From Mycobacterium sp. GA-2829 (GTDB lineage: Bacteria > Actinomycetota > Actinomycetes > Mycobacteriales > Mycobacteriaceae), in contig NZ_LQIT01000020.1 in NCBI RefSeq assembly GCF_001499965.1, positions 1-64,000 on the forward strand: a stretch of 64,000 nt of DNA, in the 5' to 3' direction. Below are positions 9,702 to 22,771 of this stretch, one piece after another (within the stretch, counting starts at the first letter, position 1; each line of letters begins with the position of its first letter). The position numbers and the translations under genes were made by a program. Below the pieces are notes generated by a model that worked only from the letters and a program-made list of their open reading frames with translations, had not been told where the DNA came from and did not search any database.

Positions 9702-10952
9702 TCACCCGTTGCTGCTGTGCAGGAAGGCGCCGATCGCGTCCACGATACGGCTGGCCATCAGAGTTTTCGAACCGTGCTCCAGTGCGGACTCCGTTCCGTC
9801 GGCCGCCAGCAGCCAGCCGTCGTTGTTGTCCACCTCGAACGCGCGGTTCTCCCCCACCGCGTTGACCACGAGAAGGTCGCACCCCTTGCGCTTGAATTTG
9901 GCGCGCGCGTGGAACAGCACATCGCCGTTGGCGTCGCCGGTCTCGGCGGCGAAACCCACGATCGCGCGCATGTTCGGCAGCTGACCGTCGGCGCGGGCGC
10001 GGACCGCCCCGGCGAGGATGTCGTCGGTGCGGGTCAGGTCGATGGTCGGCGCGTCGACGTTGGGATCGGCCGATTTCTTGATCTTGCTGGTGGCGGCCGT
10101 GACGGGGCGGAAGTCGGCGACCGCCGCGGCCATCACCAGGACGTGGGCTTCCGGGGCGTGTTTGGACACCGCGTCGCGCAGCTGGGCGGCCGAACCGATG
10201 TGGACGACCTCGACGCCGGCGGGGTCGACGAGGCCTGCGGTGTTGCCTGCGATCAGCGTGACGTCGGCACCGCGCTGGGCGAGCACCCGCGCCATCGCGT
10301 AGCCCTGTTTCCCGGAGCTGCGGTTGCCGATGAACCGGACCGGGTCGATGGGTTCCCGCGTTCCGCCCGCGGTCACCAGCACCTTGATCCCGGCAAGGTC
10401 GTAGGGCAGGGCGTCGCCGCGGACCAGCAGCAGTTGCGCGAGGGTCGCGATCTCCTCGGCCTCGGGCAGCCGGCCCGCACCGCTGTCGGCGCCGGTGAGC
10501 CGCCCGGATGCGGGTTCGAGCACGACGGCACCGCGGCTTCGCAGCGTCGCGACGTTGTCGACGGTCGCGGGGTGGAACCACATCTCGGTGTGCATCGCCG
10601 GGGCGAACAGCACCGGACACCGCGCGGTCAGCAGCGTGGCGGTCAGCAGATCGTCGGCCCGGCCTGCGACCGCGCGGGCCAGCAGGTCGGCGGTGGCGGG
10701 GGCGACGACCACCAGGTCGGCCTCCTGGCCGATCCGCACGTGCGGCACCTCGTGGACGTCATCCCAGACGCCGGTGTGGACGGGGTGGCCGGACAGCGCC
10801 TCGAACGTGGCGGCGCCGACGAACCGCAGCGCCGACTCGGTCGGCAGGACGCGGACGTCGTGGCCGGCTTCGGTCAGCTGGCGGACCAGCGTGCACGCCT
10901 TGTATGCGGCGATGCCTCCGGCGACGCCGACGATGATCCGCTTGCGGTCCAC
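9702..10952 (-). CDS. coaBC: Bifunctional phosphopantothenoylcysteine decarboxylase/synthetase
   Basis: A 416-aa fusion of CoaC and CoaB, catalysing two successive steps of coenzyme A synthesis: CTP-dependent ligation of cysteine to 4'-phosphopantothenate, then FMN-dependent decarboxylation. The N-terminal flavoprotein half (about 1-180) has GGIAAYK, the catalytic-His segment VPHVRIG and the PAMHTEMW motif. The synthetase half (about 190-405) begins with KVLVTAGGTREPIDPVRF and includes SSGKQG. Start GTG at 10952, 10 nt after the rpoZ stop, so it is part of the same transcription unit. Confidence 0.97.
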   Translation of the reverse strand: MDRKRIIVGVAGGIAAYKACTLVRQLTEAGHDVRVLPTESALRFVGAATFEALSGHPVHTGVWDDVHEVPHVRIGQEADLVVVAPATADLLARAVAGRADDLLTATLLTARCPVLFAPAMHTEMWFHPATVDNVATLRSRGAVVLEPASGRLTGADSGAGRLPEAEEIATLAQLLLVRGDALPYDLAGIKVLVTAGGTREPIDPVRFIGNRSSGKQGYAMARVLAQRGADVTLIAGNTAGLVDPAGVEVVHIGSAAQLRDAVSKHAPEAHVLVMAAAVADFRPVTAATSKIKKSADPNVDAPTIDLTRTDDILAGAVRARADGQLPNMRAIVGFAAETGDANGDVLFHARAKFKRKGCDLLVVNAVGENRAFEVDNNDGWLLAADGTESALEHGSKTLMASRIVDAIGAFLHSSNG

Positions 10953-10962
10953 GGGAGGGTGC

Positions 10963-11280
10963 TTACTCGCCCTCGGTGTGCTCGAGCAGGTCTTCGTGGA
11001 TCTCGCGGAGCGCGATCGACAGCGGCTTCTCCTGCAGGCCGGGCTCGACCAGTGGGCCGACGTACTCGAGGATGCCGTCGCCGAGCTGGTTGTAGTAGTC
11101 GTTGATCTGGCGGGCGCGTTTGGCGGCGTAGATCACCAGCGCGTACTTGCTCGACGCCCGGTCCAGCAACTCGTCGATGGGCGGGTTGGTGATGCCCAAC
11201 GGCGTGTCGTAGGCGCCGGCGGCGGCCGCATCGATGGTGAGGTCGGCGGTCAACTGCGCGTCGGCGTGCGGGGTGCTCAC
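10963..11280 (-). CDS. rpoZ: RNA polymerase omega subunit
   Basis: A 105-aa omega subunit that assists RNA polymerase assembly by binding beta-prime. The conserved core, including [13 protein letters not shown] and [13 protein letters not shown], is identical or nearly so to other mycobacteria. An in-frame start 42 nt upstream would add 14 residues. I prefer the GTG at 11280 because AGGAG lies 9 nt upstream of it. The gene sits between gmk and coaBC in the standard mycobacterial order. Confidence 0.95.
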   Translation of the reverse strand: MSTPHADAQLTADLTIDAAAAGAYDTPLGITNPPIDELLDRASSKYALVIYAAKRARQINDYYNQLGDGILEYVGPLVEPGLQEKPLSIALREIHEDLLEHTEGE

Positions 11281-11339
11281 GTAAAGAATCTCCTGGCGAT
11301 GTGCGGAAGGTGAGAGGTTCACCTCTGCTTGGGGCGGGA

Positions 11340-11936
11340 TCAGGCCGGATTCGTGCCGGCCGGCGTATGGCCCACCAGCAAGGATACCAATTCTGAGCAG
11401 GCAGATTCCAACTGACTATTGACGACCACGACATCGAAGTCGCTCTGCGCGGCCAATTCGGTGCGCGCGGTGGCCAGCCGTCGGCTCATCACCTCCGGCG
11501 TTTCGGTGCCGCGGCCCACCAGCCGGCGCTCCAGCACCTCCCAGCTGGGTGGCGCGAGGAACACCGAGAGGACCTCCGGCATCGCGCGTTTGACCGCTCG
11601 CGCGCCGGCCAGATCGACCTCGATCAACACCGGCCGGCCTGCGGCGGTCGCCTCGCGCACCGGCTGCGCGGGGGTTCCGGAGCGGTGCAGGCCGCCGTGG
11701 ATCTCGGCCCACTCCAGCAGCGCGCCGTCGTCGATGAGCTGCTCGAACGCCTCCGGGGTGACGAAGGAGTAGTCGACGCCGTCCACCTCGCCGGGCCGCG
11801 GGGCCCGCGTAGTGGCGGAGACGCTGAAGTACAGGTCGGGAATCTTCTCGCGCAGACAGCGCACGACGGTGGACTTCCCGACAGCGGAGGGGCCGGACAG
11901 GACTACAACCCGTCCGACCCCTCGGCCGGTGTTCAA
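11340..11936 (-). CDS. gmk: Guanylate kinase
   Basis: A 198-aa enzyme that phosphorylates GMP to GDP with ATP. The P-loop GPSAVGKST lies near residues 15-23, and the GMP-binding segment [17 protein letters not shown] and the LIEVDLAGA stretch are intact. The only start that keeps the P-loop is a TTG at 11936, 8 nt after AGGA and 10 nt after the mihF stop. The C-terminus is normal for mycobacterial Gmk. Confidence 0.96.
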   Translation of the reverse strand: MNTGRGVGRVVVLSGPSAVGKSTVVRCLREKIPDLYFSVSATTRAPRPGEVDGVDYSFVTPEAFEQLIDDGALLEWAEIHGGLHRSGTPAQPVREATAAGRPVLIEVDLAGARAVKRAMPEVLSVFLAPPSWEVLERRLVGRGTETPEVMSRRLATARTELAAQSDFDVVVVNSQLESACSELVSLLVGHTPAGTNPA

Positions 11937-11946
11937 AGCGTGCGTC

Positions 11947-12264
11947 CTAGGACTGATCGAACTTCTCGAGCAGAGCCTTGCGCTGACGGTCGCCGAGACC
12001 GCGCAGGCGGCGGGTCGGGGCGATCTCGAGTTCGGTCATGATCTCCTGCGCCTTGACCTTGCCGACCTTCGGCAACGCCTCCAGCAGCGCGGAGACCTTC
12101 ATCTTGCCCAAGACCTCGTCGGTCTCGGCGTCCTTGAGCACCTGCTTGAGGTTGGTGCCGCCGCGCTTCAGCCGATCTTTGAGCTCGGCACGCGCTCGAC
12201 GTGCGGCAGCAGCCTTCTCCAACGCTGCCGCGCGCTGTTCGTCGGTCAACTGGGGAAGGGCCAC
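11947..12264 (-). CDS. mihF: Mycobacterial integration host factor (nucleoid protein)
   Basis: A 105-aa basic DNA-binding protein, unrelated in fold to E. coli IHF and essential in mycobacteria; it compacts the nucleoid and supports phage L5 integration. An N-terminal Ala/Arg/Lys-rich helix (about 10-30) precedes a helix-two turns-helix-like core ([19 protein letters not shown]) and a C-terminal arginine-rich end. The long upstream open frame is not coding. GTG at 12264 has GGAGG 6 nt upstream and yields the experimentally recognised family length. It heads the mihF-gmk-rpoZ-coaBC-metK run. Confidence 0.96.
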   Translation of the reverse strand: MALPQLTDEQRAAALEKAAAARRARAELKDRLKRGGTNLKQVLKDAETDEVLGKMKVSALLEALPKVGKVKAQEIMTELEIAPTRRLRGLGDRQRKALLEKFDQS

Positions 12265-12725
12265 GGGGTTCCTCCGTCTCTGGCGATAACTTCGGCCATC
12301 TGTTTCTGTCTCGGCTGGTAGAACCAGCCAGCGACGACGACCGTACCCACGCATGCCGACGAAAGCGAACCCCACCCCCGCGTTTCTCAGACAAAAGCCC
12401 AGCGTGTAGTGGTGCCGGCCGGTCGGACGAATCGGCGCGTCGCGGCGTGGGACACCCGGGGTGAGCCGCCGATCTGCCTGTCCAACAGGGGTTTTGCGAT
12501 TTCGGTGGCCGCCGGGGCCCCGCCAGGCGGGTCTGAAGTGCAGGTCGAGAGTTCAGCGGCCGCCGGTGTGAACTTAAATTTTCGCTGGTCACGGCGTGTC
12601 GGGCGTGTCGGGACACCGGTGTGAGCCGACGCCGCCCAGTCGACACTCAAGCTCCGTACAGCCAGCGCTTAAGTAGTCGGCCTAACGTTCGCGGTTTGGG
12701 TCGGGGGTCGTCGAAAGGGAGTGCC
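12265..12725. other. 461-bp divergent intergenic region (mihF / secreted protein)
   Basis: No gene is supported here. On the mihF side it contains a perfect 7-bp hairpin with a 3-nt loop (12313-12319 with 12323-12329) about 50 nt upstream of the mihF start, probably in its leader. An AT-rich island (around 12570) and candidate -10 hexamers near 12680 lie on the plus strand upstream of the secreted-protein gene. Confidence 0.5.
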
Positions 12726-13109
12726 ATGTCCATCACTCGTCGGATCGCCACCTCGGCCGTCGCCCTCGCGCTCGGCGTGTCCGCGGTCGGGGTCGTCCCC
12801 GCGATCGTCGGACCGGCCGTCGCGGGCGCGCAGCCAGGAGGAGGACCCGGACATCCGGGCGGACCGGGCGGACCAGGCGGTCCCGGTGCGCCGGGTCACC
12901 CCGGTGGTCCGGGCGGGCCCGGTGGCCCGGGTCCGGGTCGGTGGAACGCACCGCCGCCACCGCCGCCAGGGCAAGCGTGGCGCGGCATCGACCAGGGCCG
13001 GTTCGACCACCAGCCGTTCAACTACCGCGGCGCCTGGGTGACACCGATCTTCCGCCCCGATGTCCGCAGCTGGGGCTTCTGGTTCCTGGGGCTCTGGATC
13101 CCGCTGTAA
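12726..13109 (+). CDS. Small secreted Gly/Pro-rich protein with WGFWFLG C-terminal motif
   Basis: 127 aa. A Sec signal peptide (about residues 1-35, arginines at 5-6, cleavage near AGAQ) leads into a low-complexity Gly-Pro-His tract (37-72) and a run of prolines (76-81). The C-terminal 35 residues hold PFN, then VTP, and end in WGFWFLGLWIPL. The next gene encodes the same C-terminal module, so the two are paralogs with different linkers. ATG is preceded by AAGGGAG. The export signal indicates action outside the membrane; the function is unknown. I have a memory of similar mycobacterial hypothetical proteins but no characterised one. Confidence 0.85.
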   Translation: MSITRRIATSAVALALGVSAVGVVPAIVGPAVAGAQPGGGPGHPGGPGGPGGPGAPGHPGGPGGPGGPGPGRWNAPPPPPPGQAWRGIDQGRFDHQPFNYRGAWVTPIFRPDVRSWGFWFLGLWIPL

Positions 13110-13174
13110 CTCACACAGCCGGGACATACGTCGACCACAGAGCGATCCCACGTCCGCTCCATACCGTCGGTGAC

Positions 13175-13196
13175 GTGAGACGAATTCCCGTCTCAC
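13175..13196 (+). promoter_or_regulatory. Inverted repeat in leader of second secreted-protein gene
   Basis: A perfect 8-bp inverted repeat (GTGAGACG at 13175-13182 with CGTCTCAC at 13189-13196) with a 6-nt loop, 22 nt before the ATG of the downstream gene. It could be an operator or an RNA hairpin. No T run follows, so a terminator is less likely. Confidence 0.45.
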
Positions 13197-13218
13197 ACAA
13201 TGAGATCGGAGTGACCGG

Positions 13219-13515
13219 ATGAATCTCAAGCGGACTGTCGGATCGACCGCGCTCGCTGCGGGCATCGGCGTGGCGACGCTGTTCGGGTCGGGACTCGGCA
13301 CCGCGGGAGCCGATCCCGGCCCGGGCTGCGGCGGGCCGGGCAGCCCCGGATGCGCGCAGCAGGCGGCGCCGAACGACTGGCAGCGGCGCGGACCGGATCA
13401 GGCCCGGCAGGATCACCGGCCGTTCAACTGGAACGGCCACCAGGTGATGCCGATGCGGGCCGCCAACGGCGACGGCTGGGGGTTCTGGTTCCTGGGCCGC
13501 TGGATCCGGCTGTAG
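13219..13515 (+). CDS. Small secreted protein, paralog of upstream gene
   Basis: 98 aa with a Sec signal peptide (about 1-31, cleavage near GTAGAD) and two cysteines in a short linker (about residues 37 and 45, CGGPGSPGC) that could form a disulfide. A C-terminal module resembles that of the preceding protein: DHRPFNW, then VMP, ending WGFWFLGRWIRL. The linker is short and lacks the long Gly-Pro tract. The ATG has GGAG seven nt upstream. Tandem duplication followed by divergence of the linker is the simplest reading. Function unknown. Confidence 0.85.
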   Translation: MNLKRTVGSTALAAGIGVATLFGSGLGTAGADPGPGCGGPGSPGCAQQAAPNDWQRRGPDQARQDHRPFNWNGHQVMPMRAANGDGWGFWFLGRWIRL

Positions 13516-13534
13516 GGGGCAGTCGACGGCCGCG

Positions 13535-14023
13535 TCAGCGTTTGATCTCGACCAGCAGCACCCAGGAGTTGGCGCTGGCCGACACGAACGCCGCGACCAC
13601 ACCCGCGGTCATCCAGTACAGGCCCCCGCCGCGCTCGACGGCCAAAGACACCCCCGCGACGACGAACAGCAGCGACGGGACGAGCAGGAACGCCAGCGTG
13701 TAGACCCGGAAGACCGTCGAGCGGCCCTTGCCCTGGTGCCGTCCCGCCCACATCGAGCCGGCCGTCATCGCCGCGCCGAGCGCGCCGATCTCCGCGCCGA
13801 GCACCGCCGGCGTCTGGCCCGGTGTGGCGAGGAAGACCGTGACCAGCAGGATCGCGATCGTCAGCGACAGCGTGGCGGCCGCCCTGGCGGGGACCCCGGG
13901 ATGCCGCAGAACGTCCGAGAGGTTCAGCGAGAGCCCGACGAACAGCAGCCCGGCCAATGCGGCGGCGCCGCCGGACACGGTCTGCGCGAAGTCCGACCAG
14001 GCCGCGACGTCGTAGGCCGTCAC
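13535..14023 (-). CDS. Four-helix hypothetical membrane protein coupled to pyrF
   Basis: 162 aa with four predicted transmembrane helices: around residues 15-32 ([16 protein letters not shown]), 45-65, 95-118 and 128-150. I recognise no catalytic motif. The GTG at 14023 overlaps the pyrF stop in GTGA, so it is the last cistron of the pyrimidine operon and is likely translated by re-initiation. A role in pyrimidine metabolism is not implied by the sequence itself. The secreted-protein gene converges on it 19 nt away. Confidence 0.8.
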   Translation of the reverse strand: MTAYDVAAWSDFAQTVSGGAAALAGLLFVGLSLNLSDVLRHPGVPARAAATLSLTIAILLVTVFLATPGQTPAVLGAEIGALGAAMTAGSMWAGRHQGKGRSTVFRVYTLAFLLVPSLLFVVAGVSLAVERGGGLYWMTAGVVAAFVSASANSWVLLVEIKR

Positions 14024-14829
14024 GCGAGGTAGGCCACCGCGTCGCGCAGCCGTTCGGCGGCGGCGCGCAGTGCGCCCACCTCGGGTCCGGCGCGCAGGAC
14101 CTCCCGCGACACGGTCGGCAGCAGTTGGCCGGGCCGCGCCCCGCCCAGCCCGCCGAGCGCCTCGGGACGGCCGCCCTGGGCGCCGACACCGGGTACCAGC
14201 ACCGGGCCCCCGAGCGCGCTCACGTCGGGCGGTTCGGTCACCGTCGCACCGACCACCACGCCGACCGAGCCGGGCCCGCCGGCCGCCCGGTTCACCGCGG
14301 CCGCCGCGTCGACGACCGACTGGGCCACCGTGCGTCCGTCGGCGTCGGCGCGCTGCACACTCGCACCTTCCGGGTTGGACGTCGCGGCGAGCACGAACAC
14401 CCCGCGGCCGTGCGCGGCGGCGGTGTCCAGCAGGGGTGTGAGCGACCCGAAGCCCAGATACGGCGATGCGGTGACCGCGTCGGCCGCCAGTGGCGACTCC
14501 CCCGCCCACGCCTGGGCGTAGGCCGCCATGGTCGAACCGATGTCACCCCGTTTCGCGTCCGCCAGCACCAGCACGCCGTGCGAGCGCAACGCGGCGATCG
14601 TGCGTTCGAGCACCGCGAACCCCGCCGAGCCGTACGCCTCGAAGAAGGCGACCTGCGGTTTGACGATCGCGAACCCCGCGAATGCCTCGACACACGCGTC
14701 GCAGAACCGGCTCAGCCCGTCGGCGTCGACCGACAGCCCCCATGCGGTCAGCAGCTCCGGATGGGGGTCGATGCCCGGGCACAGCGGGCCGCGGCTCGAG
14801 ACCGCCTCGGCGAGCCGCTGCCCGAACAC
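14020..14829 (-). CDS. pyrF: Orotidine 5'-phosphate decarboxylase
   Basis: A 269-aa enzyme of the last UMP step (OMP to UMP plus CO2), of the mycobacterial/myxobacterial type. The catalytic segment [12 protein letters not shown] and the substrate-binding [11 protein letters not shown] are clear. The start is GTG 14829, two nt after the carB stop. A CTG six nt earlier would give the N-terminus MTVFGQRL, more like the M. tuberculosis protein, and cannot be excluded. It overlaps the following membrane-protein gene. Confidence 0.96.
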   Translation of the reverse strand: MFGQRLAEAVSSRGPLCPGIDPHPELLTAWGLSVDADGLSRFCDACVEAFAGFAIVKPQVAFFEAYGSAGFAVLERTIAALRSHGVLVLADAKRGDIGSTMAAYAQAWAGESPLAADAVTASPYLGFGSLTPLLDTAAAHGRGVFVLAATSNPEGASVQRADADGRTVAQSVVDAAAAVNRAAGGPGSVGVVVGATVTEPPDVSALGGPVLVPGVGAQGGRPEALGGLGGARPGQLLPTVSREVLRAGPEVGALRAAAERLRDAVAYLA

Positions 14830-14831
14830 CG

Positions 14832-18169
<3,338 letters not shown>

Positions 18170-18170
<1 letters not shown>

Positions 18171-19324
18171 TACTTCTCCTCTGCCATCTGGTCGACGAAC
18201 TGGTCGAACAGGTAGTTGGCGTCGTGCGGGCCCGCGGCGGCCTCGGGGTGGTACTGCACCGAGAACGCGCGCCCGTTGACGAGTTTGACGCCTTCGACGA
18301 CCCCGTCGTTGGCGCAGGTGTGACTGACGACGGCCTCGCCGAACGGGGTGTCGAAGGTCTCCCCGGCCTCGCCCTCGAGCGCGAAACCGTGGTTCTGCGC
18401 GGTGATCGCGACGCGGCCGGTCGCGTGGTCCATCACCGGTACGTTGATGCCGCGGTGGCCGAACACCATCTTGTAGGTGTCGCGCCCGAGCGCCCGGCCG
18501 AGGATCTGGTTACCGAAGCAGATGCCGAACAGCGGGATCCCCGCGCCCAAAACCTCACGGGTGACCTCGACGACGTGGTCGGCGGCCGCCGGATCGCCGG
18601 GCCCGTTGGACAGGAACACCCCGTCCGGCTTCAGGTCGGCGATCTGGTCGAACGTCGCGGTCACCGGCAGCACGTGGCTGCGGATGCCGCGCTTGGCGAA
18701 GTTGCGCGGGGTGTTGGTCTTGATGCCGAGGTCGATCGCGGCCACCGTGAAGCGGTGTCCGCCTTCGGGTTCCACGACGTAGACGGAGTCGGTGCTGACC
18801 TTCTCGGCCAGGCTCGCGCCGAGCATCCCGGGCTGGTTGCGGACCCGCTCGAGCAGCTCCTCGGTGGCGGCCAGCGCGTCCCCGCTGAAAATGCCCGCCT
18901 TCATCGCGCCGCGGGTGCGCAAGTGGCGCACCAGCGCGCGGGTGTCGATCCCGGCGATGCCGACGATGCCCTGGCGGGTCAGTTCGTCGTCGAGGGTGCC
19001 GGTGGCACGCCAGTTCGAGGCGCGCGGCGACGGGTCGCGCACGGCGTAGCCGGCAACCCAGATCTTGTCGCCGCGGCTCTCGGCGTCCTCGTCGTTCCAG
19101 CCCGTGTTGCCGATCTGCGGCGCGGTGGCGACCACGATCTGGCCGTAGTAACTCGGGTCGGTGAGGGTCTCCTGGTATCCCGACATCCCGGTCGAGAACA
19201 CCGCCTCACCCAGTGTCTGCCCGACGGCGCCGAACGGCACCCCGGTGAAGACCCGTCCGTCCTCCAGGACGAGAACGGCCTGGCTCCCGTCGATGCGCGA
19301 TCCGCTTCGCTTCTCGCTAGTCAC
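18170..19324 (-). CDS. carA: Carbamoyl-phosphate synthase small (glutaminase) subunit
   Basis: 384 aa; hydrolyses glutamine and channels ammonia to CarB. The class I amidotransferase domain (about 190-380) has the nucleophile in [10 protein letters not shown] and the catalytic His-Glu in [12 protein letters not shown]. The N-terminal domain begins [13 protein letters not shown]. The first 14 residues ([14 protein letters not shown]) are extra relative to the M. tuberculosis protein. They are kept because the GTG at 19324 overlaps the upstream stop in GTGA, the pattern used throughout this operon. Confidence 0.97.
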
Positions 19325-19821
19325 GCTTTTTCCTCCAGCCAGCGGTCGTAATCAGTGCGGTCGTCGCCGCGAAAACCGGTGTCGATCTCAGTGCCCGACG
19401 GCAGCCGCCACCTGATCGCCAGAATCCCGTCGTGGGTGAGCGCCTTGCCCACCATGCCGCGTTCGGTGCGGATCGCCGTCACCGATTCGGCGGGGATCCA
19501 GATCGGGTGCGCGCCGCTGCGCTGCACCATGATCCCTTCGGGATAACGGGTCAGCACCGCCTTCGTGCGGTAACCGAGGTCGCCTACAACGATACGGTCG
19601 TGCCAGTTCGGCGCGAACGTGCTGCCCACATAGAGACCCTTGAGCGGCGGCAGGTCCGCCTGCCCGACGGTGTCCGGCAGCGGCGGCAGCTTGCCGATGA
19701 GCTCGACCTGTCGCTGCGCCTTCCCGCGCCAGCCCCGCATCATGGCGCGGATCAGCAGGCCGATCACCACGACCAGGATCGCCGCGACGATCAGCGATGC
19801 GACGAGCGTGCCGGTGTTCAC
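19321..19821 (-). CDS. Membrane-anchored PH-like protein of the pyr operon (Rv1382-like)
   Basis: 166 aa. An N-terminal transmembrane helix (about residues 5-25) is followed by a basic stretch and a soluble beta-rich domain with [18 protein letters not shown] and [10 protein letters not shown], resembling bacterial PH-like domains. Both ends overlap neighbours in GTGA motifs (pyrC stop upstream, carA start downstream), so expression is locked to the pyrimidine genes. The same gene sits at this position in other mycobacteria (Rv1382 in M. tuberculosis), with no demonstrated function. Confidence 0.88.
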   Translation of the reverse strand: MNTGTLVASLIVAAILVVVIGLLIRAMMRGWRGKAQRQVELIGKLPPLPDTVGQADLPPLKGLYVGSTFAPNWHDRIVVGDLGYRTKAVLTRYPEGIMVQRSGAHPIWIPAESVTAIRTERGMVGKALTHDGILAIRWRLPSGTEIDTGFRGDDRTDYDRWLEEKA

Positions 19822-21149
19822 AGGACCGATCCCCCGGTCGCTTCGCTCCTGCCCGCCGATACCGGGCTCTTCCCGTCGCGTGCGGTCACCTTGCCCCGCA
19901 ACATGGTCAGCGTGACCACCCCGGGCAACGTCATCTCCTCGTACGGGGTGTTGTCCGAACGGCTGGCCAGCGCGGCGCCGCTGACCGTCCAGGTCGCGTC
20001 GGGGTCGACGACGGTCAGGTTGGCCGGCTCCCCCACCTCCAGCGGGCGGCCCTGATCGGGCAGCCCGACGATGCGGGCCGGTGCCTCGCTCATCACGCGG
20101 GCGACGTCGCGCCAGGTCAGCAGGCCCGGCGCGACCATCGTCTCCACGACCACCGATAGCGCCGTCTGCAGCCCGAGCATGCCGGGGCGGGCGGAGGCGA
20201 ACTCGCACATCTTCTCGTGTTCGGCGTGCGGGGCGTGGTCGGTGGCCACACAGTCGATCACCCCGTCGGCCAGCGCCCGGCGCAGTGCCTCGGCGTCGGA
20301 GGCCTCGCGCAGCGGCGGGTTGACCCGGTTACGGCCGTCGTAGCTGGCCAGACGGGTGTCGTCGAGCAGCAGGTGGTGCGGGGTGACCTCGGCGGTGATC
20401 GCGATGCCGTGATCCTTCGCCCACGTGAGCAGTTCGACGGTGCCCGCGGTGGAGGCGTGGCAGATGTGTACGCGCGCGCCGGCGTCGCGGGCCAGCAGGG
20501 CGTCGCGAATCACGATCGACTCCTCGGCGGCGCGCGGCCAGCCGGCCAGACCGAGGCGCGCGGCGTTGGGTCCCTCGTGCGCGACGGCGCCGACCGTCAG
20601 CCGGGGTTCCTCGGCATGCTGGGCGATCAGCACCCCGAGCCCGGAGGCGTATTCGAGGGCGCGCCGCATGACCAGCGGATCGTCGACGCAGACCCCGTCG
20701 TCGGAGAACATCCGCACCTGCCCGGCGCCGGCGGCCATCATGCCCATCTCGGTGAGCTGTTTGCCCTCCAGGCCCATGGTGATGGCGCCGACCGGGTGCA
20801 CGTCGACCAATCCGACCTGTTGACCGCGGTGCCACACGTGGTCGGTGACCACCGGGCTGTCGGCCACCGGGGTGGTGTTGGCCATCGCGAACACGGCGGT
20901 GTAGCCACCGAGAGCCGCTGCGGCAGAACCGGTCTCGATGTCCTCGGCGTACTCGCGGCCGGGTTCGCGCAGGTGGGTGTGCAGGTCGACGAAACCGGGC
21001 AGGAGGATCTGACCGTGGGCGTCGACGGCGTCCGCGTCCTCGGGCAGCTCGAGCCCTAAGCCGATGGCGGCGATCTGACCATCCTCGACCAGCACGTCGA
21101 CGGGGTCGCCCTCGCCGTAGGGGCGGACGCCCCGGATCACGACGCTCAT
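19818..21149 (-). CDS. pyrC: Dihydroorotase
   Basis: A 443-aa class I dihydroorotase that cyclises carbamoyl-aspartate to dihydroorotate. Metal ligands are in [15 protein letters not shown], further His in QHAEEP and ICHAST, and the catalytic Asp in CVATDHAPH. The true start is ATG 21149, which overlaps the pyrB stop (ATGA). A longer open frame reaching into pyrB is not coding. The enzyme is active and complete by motif. Confidence 0.97.
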   Translation of the reverse strand: MSVVIRGVRPYGEGDPVDVLVEDGQIAAIGLGLELPEDADAVDAHGQILLPGFVDLHTHLREPGREYAEDIETGSAAAALGGYTAVFAMANTTPVADSPVVTDHVWHRGQQVGLVDVHPVGAITMGLEGKQLTEMGMMAAGAGQVRMFSDDGVCVDDPLVMRRALEYASGLGVLIAQHAEEPRLTVGAVAHEGPNAARLGLAGWPRAAEESIVIRDALLARDAGARVHICHASTAGTVELLTWAKDHGIAITAEVTPHHLLLDDTRLASYDGRNRVNPPLREASDAEALRRALADGVIDCVATDHAPHAEHEKMCEFASARPGMLGLQTALSVVVETMVAPGLLTWRDVARVMSEAPARIVGLPDQGRPLEVGEPANLTVVDPDATWTVSGAALASRSDNTPYEEMTLPGVVTLTMLRGKVTARDGKSPVSAGRSEATGGSVL

Positions 21150-22096
21150 GCGCTGATCGCCTCCTGTTCGGCACCGACGAGCAGATGGAACAGCACCGCC
21201 ATGCGGACGTGCACACCATTCGAAACCTGTTGCAGCACAGCTGATTGCGGGGAGTCGGCCACGGAGAACGAGATCTCCATACCGCGCACCATCGGACCGG
21301 GGTGCAGCACCACCGCCGAATCCGACAGCAGCGCCTGCCGCTTCTCCGACAGGCCGTAGCGCACCGAGTACTCCCGCGCCGACGGGAAGAACGCGCCGTT
21401 CATCCGCTCGGCCTGTACCCGCAGCATCAGCACGGCGTCGGCCGCGGGCAACTCGGCGTCGAGTTCGTGCGACACCGTCACCGGCCACTGCTGCACCCCC
21501 ACCGGGAGCAGCGTCGGCGGCGCCACCAGCACCACCTCCGCGCCCAGGGTGTGCAGCAGATGCACGTTCGAGCGCGCGACGCGGCTGTGCAGCACGTCGC
21601 CGACGATCACCACGCGGCGGCCCTCGATCCCGCCGAGCCGCTGACGCAGGGTGAGCGCGTCGAGCAGCGCCTGGGTCGGGTGCTCGTGGGCGCCGTCACC
21701 GGCGTTGATCACGGAAGGTCCGCCCTCGTCGGTGGCCGTCCACTGCGCGAGCTGCTGGGCGGCCCCCGACGCCGGGTGCCGGATGATCAGCGCGTCGGCG
21801 CCCGCCGCGCGCAGGGTCAGCGCGGTGTCGCGCAGCGATTCTCCTTTGGAGACAGATGATCCCGATGCGCTGACGTTGATCACGTCGGCGCTCATCCACT
21901 TGCCCGCCACCTCGAAGGACACCCGGGTGCGGGTCGAGTTCTCGTAGAACATCGTGATCACCGTGCGGCCGCGCAGCGTCGGCAGCTTCTTGACCTCACG
22001 CCCCAGCAGCGCCTGGCGGAACCGGTCGGCGTCGTCGAGGATCGCGGTCGCCTCGTCTCGCGTCAGATCGGCCGCGCTCAGCAGATGTCGAGTCAT
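21146..22096 (-). CDS. pyrB: Aspartate carbamoyltransferase catalytic subunit
   Basis: 316 aa; condenses carbamoyl phosphate with aspartate. The carbamoyl-phosphate motif [13 protein letters not shown] and the aspartate-loop [11 protein letters not shown] are intact. No pyrI regulatory subunit gene is present, as in other actinobacteria. The start ATG 22096 overlaps the pyrR stop in ATGA. Confidence 0.97.
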   Translation of the reverse strand: MTRHLLSAADLTRDEATAILDDADRFRQALLGREVKKLPTLRGRTVITMFYENSTRTRVSFEVAGKWMSADVINVSASGSSVSKGESLRDTALTLRAAGADALIIRHPASGAAQQLAQWTATDEGGPSVINAGDGAHEHPTQALLDALTLRQRLGGIEGRRVVIVGDVLHSRVARSNVHLLHTLGAEVVLVAPPTLLPVGVQQWPVTVSHELDAELPAADAVLMLRVQAERMNGAFFPSAREYSVRYGLSEKRQALLSDSAVVLHPGPMVRGMEISFSVADSPQSAVLQQVSNGVHVRMAVLFHLLVGAEQEAISA

Positions 22097-22671
22097 CGCT
22101 TCGGCCCTCCGTACGGTGCGATCCAAATGCCTTCCACCTCGTCGGTCTCGGCGAGCCGCACCTTGACGTTCTCACTGCGCGACGTCGGTACGTTCTTGCC
22201 GACGTAATCGGCGCGCAACGGCAGTTCGCGGTGACCGCGGTCGACGAGCACCGCGAGTTGGACGGCGGCCGGACGGCCGAGGTCGCGCAGCGCATCAAGT
22301 GCGGCACGTACCGACCGGCCGGTGTACAGCACGTCGTCGACGAGGATCACCAGCGCGTTGTCGATGCCGCCCGCGGGGATCGAGGTGTCCGCCAGCGGCC
22401 GTGGCGGTTTGGTGCCCAGATCGTCGCGGTAGAGCGTGATGTCGAGCCCACCGTGCGGAACCGTCACATCCGAGAAGGTCTTGATCCGCTCGGCGAGCCG
22501 GGTCGCCAGGGTGACCCCGCGCGTCGGGATGCCGAGCAGCACCACCCGCGGTGCGTCGGCCTCGCCGTCGAGTGCGGTCTTCTCGATGATCTGGTGCGCG
22601 ATGCGGGAAATGGTGCGGCCCACGTCCGCCGCGGTCATCAATTCCCGGTCAGGGTTGTCAGGACTGCCCAC
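22093..22671 (-). CDS. pyrR: PyrR pyrimidine regulatory protein / uracil phosphoribosyltransferase
   Basis: 192 aa. It carries the PRPP-binding signature [13 protein letters not shown] and the basic segment LLGIPTRGV. PyrR binds a hairpin in pyr mRNA when UMP is high and also has some uracil phosphoribosyltransferase activity. It is the first gene of the pyrR-B-C-(PH)-carA-B-F operon, so it probably controls its own translation and that of coupled downstream cistrons. The start GTG 22671 has a strong AAGGAGG, but 12 nt away, leaving room for a structured element. Confidence 0.97.
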   Translation of the reverse strand: MGSPDNPDRELMTAADVGRTISRIAHQIIEKTALDGEADAPRVVLLGIPTRGVTLATRLAERIKTFSDVTVPHGGLDITLYRDDLGTKPPRPLADTSIPAGGIDNALVILVDDVLYTGRSVRAALDALRDLGRPAAVQLAVLVDRGHRELPLRADYVGKNVPTSRSENVKVRLAETDEVEGIWIAPYGGPKR

Positions 22672-22683
22672 GCGCGATCCAGA

Positions 22684-22709
22684 CCTCCTTCTCCGCCTCG
22701 CCGGACGGA
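22684..22709 (-). promoter_or_regulatory. pyrR: Candidate PyrR-binding hairpin next to the pyrR Shine-Dalgarno
   Basis: In the pyrR leader RNA, positions 22709-22692 can fold into a bulged stem-loop. UCCG and CC pair with GG and CGGA around a GGCGA loop, with U22705 bulged. The segment 22705-22695 reads UCCGGCGAGGC, which fits the core UCCNGNGAGGY of PyrR binding loops. The Shine-Dalgarno AAGGAGG (22684-22690) starts one nucleotide after the stem. Binding could therefore occlude ribosome entry, consistent with reported translational repression by PyrR in mycobacteria. A -10-like TAGGCT (22736-22741) would give a leader of about 55-60 nt. Confidence 0.65.
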
Positions 22710-22771
22710 TCGTTAAAGGATGCCAAACTGCGCAAAGCCTACCAGTCGAGCGACCACGTCCCCGCAGTGGT

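Noticed and set aside
12835..12945. GGTCCGGGCGGACC-like repeats as a regulatory repeat
   Set aside because: They encode the Gly-Pro tract of a secreted protein in frame.
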